Below the pieces are notes generated by a model that saw only the letters and a program-made list of their open reading frames with translations, searched no databases and was not told the origin of the DNA. A DNA stretch of 64,000 bases from an uncultured Clostridia bacterium. Its GTDB lineage: Bacteria; Bacillota; Clostridia; Lachnospirales; CAG-274. The DNA lies in NCBI GenBank assembly GCA_947630725.1, contig CANRIS010000009.1, positions 23,519-87,518 of the forward strand. The letters run 5' to 3'. Position numbers and translations under genes: made by a program. Position 1 is the first letter of the stretch, and every line of letters begins with the position of its first letter. Shown one piece after another: positions 51,624-60,645 of this stretch.

Positions 51624-51970
51624 AATAAAGAGAAGGTATTTTTATGGGGTTTTTACAGCCAAAACATATTGGGGGATGATTTAGCTGTGTGTGAAAATGT
51701 TGAAGGGTTTTCACAGTTTTAATTATAACAGCTTTGCGAAATACGTGTGACCTAAGATTAACAAATTTTTAAAAAAATTTTGTCTATCTTGCACAACCGA
51801 ATTTTTTTTATTGTGATTTTGAACAAAAATTTCAGTTGAAATTCCCTTGTTTTTTACTCCTTATAAGTCCATTATTCCACATATCATAAAAATTCGGTCG
51901 AGCTGTAAAAGGTCTGAATTTGCGTATGAAAATTTTGGGCTTATGAGATCGGTATTGCGGATTTCATATC

Positions 51971-52543
51971 TCATGTCTCATAGTCCTCCAATATCCTTAT
52001 AAGCTCCGCATCGCCATAAAAATCTATTCCGTTAAGAAGTCTTTTCTGTTCGGTTTCGGGCAGCGATGAAACGGGGGTTTCGGTTATCTGCCGCACGGTT
52101 TTCGCATCTGTGGGGTCGTATTCGTTTTTCTTGAAAACTGCCACATAGCCGTCATGAACGCCGAGTACATAGTGATTCGGCGAATAAGCCTTGAGATTTT
52201 TTGACAGTATAACTTCATTTGAGCTGAATTCCTTTATCTGCCAGCTATCGAAAATATCCTTAAATTCCGTAAGGGTCAGACCGTACCAGTTTTTTGGGGC
52301 AAAGGTCGTATTTTTTTCCTTGTGGCCTCCCAGATAAACATATTCGTATGTTATTTTTGTACCCTCTCCTATTGTTTCGGGCGCTGATGACGCAGCCTCC
52401 TTAAGCGCAGCAGGTTCGGGTCCTGCAATATCCGCCGTTTCGCCTGTGGGATCGGGAGCAAAAATAAAATATCCCGAAAGCATTCCCAAAAGCATAAGCG
52501 ATGCCATAAGAACCGCTATAAGACAAATCCTGTATTTTGTCAA
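51971..52543 (-). CDS. BofC C-terminal-domain-like exported protein
   Basis: N-terminal TM 'ICLIAVLMASLMLLGMLSGYFIF'; 'LTLTEFKDIFDSWQIKEFSSNEVILSKNLKAYSPNHYVLGVHDGYVAVFKKN'; TTG start at 52543 behind agaggtgg. The ORF track's extension to 52795 is the structured repeat. Confidence 0.7.
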   Translation of the reverse strand: MTKYRICLIAVLMASLMLLGMLSGYFIFAPDPTGETADIAGPEPAALKEAASSAPETIGEGTKITYEYVYLGGHKEKNTTFAPKNWYGLTLTEFKDIFDSWQIKEFSSNEVILSKNLKAYSPNHYVLGVHDGYVAVFKKNEYDPTDAKTVRQITETPVSSLPETEQKRLLNGIDFYGDAELIRILEDYET

Positions 52544-52585
52544 TTCAACCACCTCTTTACAGATATTGTTGACAAAATACAGGAT
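52527..52585 (-). promoter_or_regulatory. 17-bp perfect inverted repeat flanking the RBS and covering the start codon of the bofC-like gene
   Basis: atcctgtattttgtcaa (52527-52543) and ttgacaaaatacaggat (52569-52585); 25-nt loop carries agaggtgg. Confidence 0.85.
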
Positions 52586-52595
52586 CTTATACCGA

Positions 52596-52750
52596 TATTT
52601 AACCGACAAGTAAGTCCCCCGCCTCTTTAGGCGGTGGGTACTTACTGTTGTATTCGGTGGGAGATGCAAGCTCCCATCCGAATACAAAGGCTTCATCAGA
52701 AGCCGTCGGGTAGAGATACATAGCGTAAGCGGAGTGCGAATATCATTGAC
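52596..52750 (+). mobile_element. Copy B of the ~155-bp IS605-right-end/omega-RNA-like structured element
   Basis: Same length and ~94% identity to 45325-45479; same end sequences. Differences concentrated in an ~11-nt patch after the third hairpin. Confidence 0.7.
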
Positions 52751-52791
52751 TTGAAATGAATAAAAACGCCGTTTTAAGGGAGTAAGATAAG

Positions 52792-53871
52792 TCAATTTTC
52801 CCCATCGTTTTTATAGTATCCGCTGTCCACGAGCCTTTCCTTATAATTTTTGCTTGTAAGCAGCTCCGTTTCAAGCCTTGCAGACGGCACTCCTTCCATA
52901 TTCCTGCCCGGTTCTATATAAGGCAGATCCGAAAGACTGCCGTCCTCAACAAGTGTCCGCACAATATCGGCGCAGACATCTGCCTCCTTTGAGCTGTCCT
53001 TAAATACGGTAAGCGACAGACTGCCCCTCTCAAAATTTTTCGGAGCCGTCTCATCTCCGTCCAGACCCGTTATAAACGGCATTTTTTCTTTTTTGCAGCC
53101 CTGAGAGATAAAATAATCGCCCAGTCTGTCGGCAATATCATCCGATGCCGTAATACATATGTCGGGTGCTTCGTTTATATAATACCCCGAAAGAAGCCTT
53201 TTTGCATCGTTGAACACGACCTCCTCGGTCTTTGCCTCGGTAGAAACGCTTTCGTATGTGGTTCTGCCTGTTACGGAGCAAAGCCTGCCGTCCTCAATAT
53301 ACGGATCGGCAGCACTCATAAAGCCCTCAAAAAAATCTCTGCCCTCTCCGTCTCTGCTGCCCATAAAAAATTCTACGGTGGCTCCCTTTTTAAGCCCCGG
53401 CAGCTTTTCTTTCACAACATAATCCCCAACTGCTTTTCCTATGGCTCTGCCGTCATAATATAAAAAACAGTCAACGTCCTTTCCTATAAGGTTGTCAAGA
53501 TTTATTACGGATATATCCTTGTCCTTTATGCTGCTTATATCCGTTTTTTCGGGGTCGGTCGGAGATACTATTAAGCATTCTATACCTCTTTTGCCGAGAG
53601 CCTCTATCTGGTCGTTCTGTGTCTCGGGGCTGCCGTCGGCATATTCGAGGATTATGTCAAAGCCCTTCTGCCATAGCCTGTTTGTAAGCTCCTGCGCCCT
53701 TTTTCTGTTATATGCGTTCTCATTGGGGAGACTGATCGCCACGGGTATTTTTTCGCCGCTGTCGGCTGCCATACCTTCGGACGTATTATCAGGCTGTGTT
53801 TTTTCGGCAGAGCCGCAGCCCGAAAGAGCCGCCGCAGCAATAAAAGCCGCAAAAACAAATCTTATATTCAT
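52792..53871 (-). CDS. Sugar-type periplasmic substrate-binding lipoprotein (ABC/Peripla_BP_4)
   Basis: Lipobox 'AAALSGC'; 'IPVAISLPNENAYNRKRAQELTNRLWQKGFDIILEYADGSPETQNDQIEALGKRGIECLIVSPTDP'. ATG 53871 with ggagaat upstream. Confidence 0.85.
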   Translation of the reverse strand: MNIRFVFAAFIAAAALSGCGSAEKTQPDNTSEGMAADSGEKIPVAISLPNENAYNRKRAQELTNRLWQKGFDIILEYADGSPETQNDQIEALGKRGIECLIVSPTDPEKTDISSIKDKDISVINLDNLIGKDVDCFLYYDGRAIGKAVGDYVVKEKLPGLKKGATVEFFMGSRDGEGRDFFEGFMSAADPYIEDGRLCSVTGRTTYESVSTEAKTEEVVFNDAKRLLSGYYINEAPDICITASDDIADRLGDYFISQGCKKEKMPFITGLDGDETAPKNFERGSLSLTVFKDSSKEADVCADIVRTLVEDGSLSDLPYIEPGRNMEGVPSARLETELLTSKNYKERLVDSGYYKNDGEN

Positions 53872-53924
53872 AAAATTCTCCTTTCCCCGAAAAAAGTTTT
53901 TTGCATTGAAAAACACTGATAGTG

Positions 53925-54220
53925 TCCGAAAGATGTCGGATTGCCCGAAGTCCAACTTTTCCGCAAGGAAAAGCACCGAGCATGAGCCTTGCCTGTCCGA
54001 AGAATAAATACCTGAGAAGCGTCGCAGACTTTAATCCGCAGGGTGAGCTTTGCCCACCCGAGGAATAAATTTCAATTTGCGAAAAAACGCAGTTTTTGGA
54101 ACAAATTGAAATTTATATTCCTTTATCCAAATGAAGTCGCCGGCTTGCCCGGCACGCACATTTGGCCTCATCAAAATGCGGCTGCATTTTGATGAAAGCG
54201 TGTCGATTTTTCGACACGCT
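53925..54220. repeat. Mosaic hairpin-array repeat copy R2
   Basis: 54061-54220 near-identical to 44854-45014. tagtgtccgaaagatgtcggattgcccgaag and agcgtcgcagactttaatccgcagg modules are shared with R1 but in the opposite order. Confidence 0.85.
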
Positions 54221-55989
54221 CATTCGAGCTCGCAGGCATATTCCAGAAGATCCTTTGCCATAGATATGGCAGGGCCGCCCCTTCCTGCGTTTTCGAGCAT
54301 AACCGTAACAGCGTAGCGGGGCGCATCCGAGGGCGCAAAGGCGGTAAACCATATATGGTCGCTGTCGGTGCCGTTTTCTGCCGTTCCCGTTTTTCCCGCA
54401 ATAGGCACCGATGCATCGGCGGCAGCGGCTGCGGTACCTTCAAGAACAACCGCCCTCATAAGATTCTTTATTTTCTGAGCCGTTTCGGGCGACATAACGG
54501 TTCCGTCCTCCTTGGGAGAATATTCCTTTATAAGCCGTCCTGCGGGGCTTTTAAGACCCTTTACGATCTGGGGAGTATACATTGTGCCGCCGTTTGCCAC
54601 AGCCGCAGTTATCATATTTATATGCAGGGGTGAAACCATCGTCCTGCCCTGTCCTATGCCCGTATCTGTAAGTTCCGCCGTATCCGCATCCTCCGTAAGG
54701 CTGAATATGCTGTCCGAATGCTCCGCCGCAAACCCCAGATCTCTGTTATATCCCAGACTGCGCGCCTGTGTTATAAGTCTTTCGGGGCCAAGCTCTATGG
54801 CAGCCTGCGCAAAAAATCCGTTGCATGAATTTTTGAATGCGTCTTTCAGACCCACTGTGCCGTGTACGTTTTCGTTATAGCAGCGCAGGGTCTTGTTTCC
54901 GAAATGGTTTATGCCCTCGCAGACAAACGTCATATCCTCTCTGCCCGTATCAATGATAAGCTGAGCCATACCTATCTTGAATACCGAACCCGGTGTATAC
55001 AGACCCTGAGATGCCCTGTTGAGCAGCGGCGAATTTTCCTCGTCCGTGGTGAGATAAGACCAGTTCTGCGCAGCCGTTTCGGGATTGTAGTTGGGGTAGG
55101 ACACCATGGCCTTTATCATACCCGTATTTACGTCCGAGATAACGACCGAACCCTTTCTTTCGCCCAAAAGCTCAAACGCCCTCTCCTGAAGTCTGTGATC
55201 CACAGACAGCACGACCGAATTTCCCTCAAGGGAATATCCGTCAAGGAGCGGCGCAAAAAAGCTGTTTTCCGACCGGTATCCGTCCGAAACAATGTCCTCA
55301 AGGCCAAGACCCGTTCCCTCTCCCATATCATCATATATATTTTTAATCTCCGAATCTATGTCGGAATCCTCATAAAGCTCGTCAGCCGATGTCTCTTCGG
55401 TGGTCTCCTCAGAAACAGACTCGCTCTCACCCACATTTTCGTCATAATCCTCGTCATAATTTTCGGTATATTCGTTATCATCCCCGGAGATACCGTCATC
55501 CTCATCTATGCCGCCAAAAATAAAGGCTCCGTCCGAGGGCACGCTGTCGGCAGCCCGCACAGTTTCCGAAAAAGGCGCCGAGCCCGTCAGTGAAAAGCGG
55601 CCGTTTTTAAAGACCCTGTTTGTAAGAATATACAAAAGCCGCTGGAGCGTTTCGTTGTGAAGCGTAAGAAGGTTTGCATTATAGGCTCCCTCTACCCCCG
55701 TTTTTCCCGGAGAGGAATATCCTGCTATGTGGCAGTACATATATGGGTAGTTGTATTGTCTTTTATAGCCTGTTTCCTCGCTTTCCAAAACGCTCTCGGC
55801 AATAACGACACCGTTTTCGTCCTCTATGTTTCCTCTTTTTATGGAAGCCTCTTTTGCGTCCATTCTCAGATTATAGGGATTGTTTATTACAACGGGAGCC
55901 TGTACGAGAGTAAAATACACAATATATATTATAAGGGCGGTAAACATAGCGAACAAAACAAAAAATACGTTCCTTATTTTTTTATTCAT
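54220..55989 (-). CDS. Class B penicillin-binding protein (FtsI/PbpA-like transpeptidase) with acidic insertion
   Basis: 'TPGSVFKIGMAQL' (SxxK), 'NSCNGFFAQAA' (SxN), 'IAGKTGTAENG' (KTG); N-terminal TM. Confidence 0.93.
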   Translation of the reverse strand: MNKKIRNVFFVLFAMFTALIIYIVYFTLVQAPVVINNPYNLRMDAKEASIKRGNIEDENGVVIAESVLESEETGYKRQYNYPYMYCHIAGYSSPGKTGVEGAYNANLLTLHNETLQRLLYILTNRVFKNGRFSLTGSAPFSETVRAADSVPSDGAFIFGGIDEDDGISGDDNEYTENYDEDYDENVGESESVSEETTEETSADELYEDSDIDSEIKNIYDDMGEGTGLGLEDIVSDGYRSENSFFAPLLDGYSLEGNSVVLSVDHRLQERAFELLGERKGSVVISDVNTGMIKAMVSYPNYNPETAAQNWSYLTTDEENSPLLNRASQGLYTPGSVFKIGMAQLIIDTGREDMTFVCEGINHFGNKTLRCYNENVHGTVGLKDAFKNSCNGFFAQAAIELGPERLITQARSLGYNRDLGFAAEHSDSIFSLTEDADTAELTDTGIGQGRTMVSPLHINMITAAVANGGTMYTPQIVKGLKSPAGRLIKEYSPKEDGTVMSPETAQKIKNLMRAVVLEGTAAAAADASVPIAGKTGTAENGTDSDHIWFTAFAPSDAPRYAVTVMLENAGRGGPAISMAKDLLEYACELE

Positions 55990-57451
55990 CCGAGCCGTCC
56001 CTCCTTTTTCCCGTTCTGTTTCTTAAGGGTCTGTCGGTAGCCGCGGCAACTCTGCCTGTTTTTGTACCCACGGCTGATCCCGAGGTCCTTCGCGGCGGGG
56101 CTTTTCTGCGGCGAGGCACTATGTCGTCAGGGCCGTATTTTTCATCTCTGTCCTCTCCCGATACTGCAAGATAGAACATAAGAAGTCCCACTATGACCGT
56201 GCTTATTACGGCACTTGTTCCTCCGTAGCTTATAAAGGGCAGCGTCACGCCTGTCATAGGTATGAATTTTGTCACTCCGCCTATTATAAGAAACGTCTGA
56301 AAACAAAGCAGCCCCGTAAGCCCCGATGTGAGAACGGCCTCAAACTTCGACTCCGTGCCGAGGGCGGCCTTTATGCCGCAGCAGAACATAAGCATATATA
56401 CAAATATGAGAAGAACGGCAAAAATTATGCCAAATTCCTCGCAAATTGCCGAAAATACAAAATCAGTCTCAACAATGGGTATCGCCGAGGCATAGCCTTT
56501 GCCTAAGCCGCTGCCCCAGAGACTTCCGCTGCCTATGGCAAAAAGGGACTGGGCTATCTGATAGGTCGTGTCTCCTATGTCGCTCCACGGGTCAAGCCAT
56601 GCGCTCACCCTGACCCTTATGTGGCCGAAAAGATAATATGCAATGACAGAGCCGAGAGCCGCCGCCATAAGACTGCCTCCCACGCAGACAATGTTGCCCG
56701 TGGATATATATACCATTATAAGAAGCGTCATAAAGAATATAAGTGCCGAGCCGAGATCCCTCTGAAATACCAGAAGCACCACAAAACAGGCTCCCACAAG
56801 CATATGGAGCACAGTTTCGCCAAAGCTTGTTTTGCGGCAGAAAACAGAGGCAAAATAAAATACATAAAGCACCTTGACTATCTCAGAGGGCTGAAAAGAA
56901 AACTCCCCTATGTGGATCCAGTTTGTGGCTCCCCGGGTAGATGTGCCGAGTATCAGCGTAACAAAAAGCAGCAGAAGGCTCAGTCCGAGATATACATATT
57001 TAAGCCTCCACAGCTTTTTGGCTGTTTTGAGTATGGGGTGTATAAAAAGCACAAGAACCGAACCCATAGCGAAAAAAATGAGCTGTCTCATTGCAAAGGT
57101 CGGATTGAGCCTCTGAAGTATTATAAGTCCCGTATCCATAAGAAGAAAGGCGCAGTTTATAATAAGCCTTGTCTTTTTTCCGTACACAAGCTCAAAAAGC
57201 GGCGGTACAAGGGTTATAAGCGCAAGACCTCCCAAGGCTGCCATAAGAAAATCTTCAAGGGGTATTTCCGAGTTGAAATTCAGGGCGGAAAAGCCCAGAA
57301 TATGAAAAAGCACTATTATAAATCTCTGAAGTCCCGAGGCCGCGGCAGCCTTCGGAGATTCCCCCGAAAGGAGAAATCTGCTTTGCAGACAAAACACAGC
57401 AAAAAGAACTATGAAAATATATTTTGAAAGAAAAATAAGCAGCTCTGTCAC
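55982..57451 (-). CDS. FtsW/RodA/SpoVE-family SEDS protein
   Basis: 'GATNWIHIGEFSFQPSEIVKVLYVFYFA', 'QRDLGSALIFFMTLLIMVYIST', 'GVTLPFISYGGTS'. Confidence 0.95.
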   Translation of the reverse strand: MTELLIFLSKYIFIVLFAVFCLQSRFLLSGESPKAAAASGLQRFIIVLFHILGFSALNFNSEIPLEDFLMAALGGLALITLVPPLFELVYGKKTRLIINCAFLLMDTGLIILQRLNPTFAMRQLIFFAMGSVLVLFIHPILKTAKKLWRLKYVYLGLSLLLLFVTLILGTSTRGATNWIHIGEFSFQPSEIVKVLYVFYFASVFCRKTSFGETVLHMLVGACFVVLLVFQRDLGSALIFFMTLLIMVYISTGNIVCVGGSLMAAALGSVIAYYLFGHIRVRVSAWLDPWSDIGDTTYQIAQSLFAIGSGSLWGSGLGKGYASAIPIVETDFVFSAICEEFGIIFAVLLIFVYMLMFCCGIKAALGTESKFEAVLTSGLTGLLCFQTFLIIGGVTKFIPMTGVTLPFISYGGTSAVISTVIVGLLMFYLAVSGEDRDEKYGPDDIVPRRRKAPPRRTSGSAVGTKTGRVAAATDRPLRNRTGKRRDGSDE

Positions 57452-57454
57452 AGT

Positions 57455-59779
57455 CTAAAGCACTCCCTTCGGAAAGCTCCCCTCTATGGGCTCGTTTTTG
57501 CCTTCGAGAAGAACTCTGCTGAATTTTTCGGTCAGCTCCCGTACCTCTCCTTCGGTTTCGTCCGTAAAAATAAGACGGAAAGAGGATGGACGCAGTTTTT
57601 TTATTTTTTCGGGGCGAAGGCCGAGACTTAAGGGGCTTGCGCTTTCGATCTCACAAAAGCAGTCCTCACAGTGAGTATTGAGAGGATATTTTTCTCCCAT
57701 TCTGTCAGTCAGATAAAATCTGTCGCGGCCGTTTTTGTATCTGCAATACATTCCGCCTCTGTTGTCTCCCAAAAAATTGCCTGCGGGACACTGCTCCGTA
57801 ACCATAAGGGGCAGTCTGCCCCATGCTATTATCTCTGTGTTTTTTCCGCACAGGGGCAAAAGCTCCTTGGGGCTAAGCTCGGGAGACAGGGTTATTTCGT
57901 CATAGTCCGCAAGCAGTCTCTTTGCCGTATAGGTGTTGAAAACGCCCAGAGTATGGTCGCAGACTATTTTTTTGTCGGTTTCAAATGTCGTAAGGTTTCT
58001 GATTAGAAAGCCCGAAACAGAGGTTGACTCAAACCCTTTTGCCTCTCTGAAAACTCTTTCAAGGCTGTTTTCACGCATTATTTTGGGAAAAGCAAAAAAA
58101 ATCTCCTTTCCGCTGTCAAGAGCCTTCTCCACAAGCTTCGGGTCATTTATATATATTCTCTTTATATTCTCATTCACAACAGCCGCTCTGAGCTGATCCT
58201 CTGTCGTTATCTCTGCGCTTAAAAACGGCGGCGCGGTATTCTCCTCCATAACGGGGGCGCAGGGCAGCATAGGCGGCTTTCTTCTGAAATGCTCCTTTAT
58301 ACATTCTTCAAGTCTGTCGCAGGCTCTTCTTCTCATAGAGTTGATCTCTCCTGCGGCTATAAATATATTATCGGGTATTTCTACCCTTTCTATATCAAGA
58401 GAAAACGGCGTATTTCCCGTTTTTGAGAGCCTTTTTGTTATATCCTCCGCCGAAACTGGGCAGTTTTGGGCTTTTTGCGCCGCAGAACCGATTTCGGTCA
58501 CTTCGGCAAACCCGTTCCAAAGCTTAAGTTCCGAAAAAGCCCCCTCCGCAGCTCTGAACGATGCCTTTATTTTAACCGAGGGAGGCGACATTCTGCCCTC
58601 TGCCGACAGTCTGTCGGTCAGCCTTTTGTCAAGGGAGAGAAAAACTCTGTCTCCCTTTTGTCCCTTAAGGTGAAAATACTCCTCCCCATTCTTTTTTATT
58701 TCTTTTGTGATATATGAGCCTGTGTTTCTTCCGTCTATTTCTATGCCGTCCCCGGGGTGAATATCTTCAAAAAAACGTATCCTTATGCCTTTTTTGTCGG
58801 TATAGGTCACCGTGCCTATCTCTCTGCCCGTATTTTTGACTCTGCTGCTCATCATATGACGACCCTTGCGGTCATAAAGATAGCCCTCTGAGTGACTTCC
58901 TCCACGGCTGAAAACCTGCCTAAGCTCCTTTTCCTCCTCGGCCGGGAGAGAAGCAAGTTCGCCTGCAAGAGCTGCGTCAAGCTGTTTTCTGTAGGTTTTT
59001 ACGGTGCGGACAACATAGGGGACGTCCTTCATTCTGCCCTCTATTTTAAAGGCTCTTACTCCGTTGTCGGCAAGAGCCTTTATGCTGTGGGCGCACATAA
59101 TGTCCTTCGGCGAAAGCAGCGGCCCCGAAACCGTTTTTTTGCCGTTTTTGAAAAGTGAATATTCAAGGCGGCACGGCTGAGCGCAGCGGCCTCGGTTTCC
59201 GCTGCGTCCTCCCAAAAAGGAAGAAAACAGACACCGCCCGGAATAACATACGCATAATGCGCCGTGAACAAAGGCCTCCAGATCGGGATAATCACCCAAC
59301 GCGTCATATATGGCTCTTATGTCCTTCAAAGAAAGCTCCCTCGCAAGTATTATCCTGTCGGCTCCCAGCCTTTTGAGCCAAAGAGCGCTGTCGGAGCTGT
59401 GAACGCCAAGCTGTGTGCTGGCGTTTATGGCGATGTCCTTAAAGTACGTTTTAAAGACGTGAAAAATGCCGATGTCGGCTGTTATAAAAGCGTCCGCTCC
59501 CAGACTGTAAAGCTCCGCCGCAAGCCTTAGCACCTCGTCCGTCTCGCTCTGCTTATACAGTATGTTAAAGGTTATATACACCTTTACTCCTCTTAAATGA
59601 GCATAGTCTATTATCTCCTTAAGAGCCTTAGTATCAAAACTGTCGGCATATGCCCTTGCATTAAAGCTGCCTGCTCCTATATATATGCTGTCGCAGCCCG
59701 AACACACCGCCGCCCTGACAGCTTCGGCGCTGCCGCAGGGAGCCAATATCTCAAATCCCTTGTTTTTTTCGCTGTTCAA
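57455..59779 (-). CDS. U32-family peptidase (collagenase-like; DUF3656-like C-terminus)
   Basis: 'EILAPCGSAEAVRAAVCSGCDSIYIGAGSFNARAYADSF', 'EAFVHGALCVCYSGRCLFSSFLGGRSGNRGRCAQPCRLEY'. Confidence 0.95.
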   Translation of the reverse strand: MNSEKNKGFEILAPCGSAEAVRAAVCSGCDSIYIGAGSFNARAYADSFDTKALKEIIDYAHLRGVKVYITFNILYKQSETDEVLRLAAELYSLGADAFITADIGIFHVFKTYFKDIAINASTQLGVHSSDSALWLKRLGADRIILARELSLKDIRAIYDALGDYPDLEAFVHGALCVCYSGRCLFSSFLGGRSGNRGRCAQPCRLEYSLFKNGKKTVSGPLLSPKDIMCAHSIKALADNGVRAFKIEGRMKDVPYVVRTVKTYRKQLDAALAGELASLPAEEEKELRQVFSRGGSHSEGYLYDRKGRHMMSSRVKNTGREIGTVTYTDKKGIRIRFFEDIHPGDGIEIDGRNTGSYITKEIKKNGEEYFHLKGQKGDRVFLSLDKRLTDRLSAEGRMSPPSVKIKASFRAAEGAFSELKLWNGFAEVTEIGSAAQKAQNCPVSAEDITKRLSKTGNTPFSLDIERVEIPDNIFIAAGEINSMRRRACDRLEECIKEHFRRKPPMLPCAPVMEENTAPPFLSAEITTEDQLRAAVVNENIKRIYINDPKLVEKALDSGKEIFFAFPKIMRENSLERVFREAKGFESTSVSGFLIRNLTTFETDKKIVCDHTLGVFNTYTAKRLLADYDEITLSPELSPKELLPLCGKNTEIIAWGRLPLMVTEQCPAGNFLGDNRGGMYCRYKNGRDRFYLTDRMGEKYPLNTHCEDCFCEIESASPLSLGLRPEKIKKLRPSSFRLIFTDETEGEVRELTEKFSRVLLEGKNEPIEGSFPKGVL

Positions 59780-59785
59780 TGTATA

Positions 59786-60439
59786 TCACTTCTTTTTAAG
59801 GACTTCAAGCTCCTGTTCAAGAACCGCCACCCTTTCAAGGAGCGCCTTGTTTTCTTTCTTTGTTCTTCCGTTTTCGCTCTTTATATCGTTAAGATCCTTA
59901 AGAAGGGTTTTTCTGTCCTTATCCTTGTCCTTTATTCTGCCGTTTTTGTCGGGAGACGGAGGCACAAGCCCTGCGTCCGTTATCATTTCTCTGAGGGCTT
60001 TGTTTTCCTCTCTGAGGGCATTTGCGGCATCAAGCGCCGCCTTCTGTTCTTCCGATATATCGCTTTGCTCCTTGGCTCTTTCTTCAAGCTCGGATATAAG
60101 GCTGTCCTTTTCTTCCAGAAGAGCCGCAGCCCTTTCAAGCCTTTCGGACAGCTCTATTATCTGAGCCTTAAGAGAATAGACCTCCTGTACATTTCCGCCA
60201 TTTTGTGCTGCCTTGAACAGATCGTCTGTTATATTGAGGGCAAGCATAACGGGGAAATACTCCGAAAGCCTTGTGAGCGAATCGGTGCTTTGGGCTATTT
60301 CGGAATATTTTTTGTCAACATATTCCGCAACGGCTTTTATATAGTCCTCGCTGTCATAGGTGGCAAGCTTATACAGCTTTCCCCCTATAAGGACTTCGAT
60401 CTGTTTTTTGTTTGCTGTATCAGAGTTTTTTGTGTCCAC
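59786..60439 (-). CDS. zapA: ZapA-like cell-division protein with long C-terminal coiled coil
   Basis: 'KKQIEVLIGGKLYKLATYDSEDYIKAVAEYVDKKYSEIAQ' ZapA domain; GTG start at 60439 with cggaggt RBS. Confidence 0.82.
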   Translation of the reverse strand: MDTKNSDTANKKQIEVLIGGKLYKLATYDSEDYIKAVAEYVDKKYSEIAQSTDSLTRLSEYFPVMLALNITDDLFKAAQNGGNVQEVYSLKAQIIELSERLERAAALLEEKDSLISELEERAKEQSDISEEQKAALDAANALREENKALREMITDAGLVPPSPDKNGRIKDKDKDRKTLLKDLNDIKSENGRTKKENKALLERVAVLEQELEVLKKK

Positions 60440-60645
60440 TTGTACTACCTCCGAAAAATTTTGTCGATTTTCCGCCTCGGTCAAAGAGCCGCCTTTGACA
60501 AAACAGCCCTGCTGCTCTGCCTGCGGCTCTCCCTGCGGCGCAAGATCCCATAAAAAACATATTTTTTCGGCCCGATGACGCATAAAAACATCACTGTGTC
60601 CGCTTAGTCATCGGCTCGGATCCCGTATTATATCAAAATGTAAAT

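Noticed and set aside
59597-60553. 318-aa plus-strand ORF opposite the U32 peptidase/zapA; likewise 305 aa at 39620-40537 opposite gpmI
   Set aside because: Antisense to well-supported genes; low-complexity Cys/Phe/Tyr-rich translations typical of shadow ORFs.
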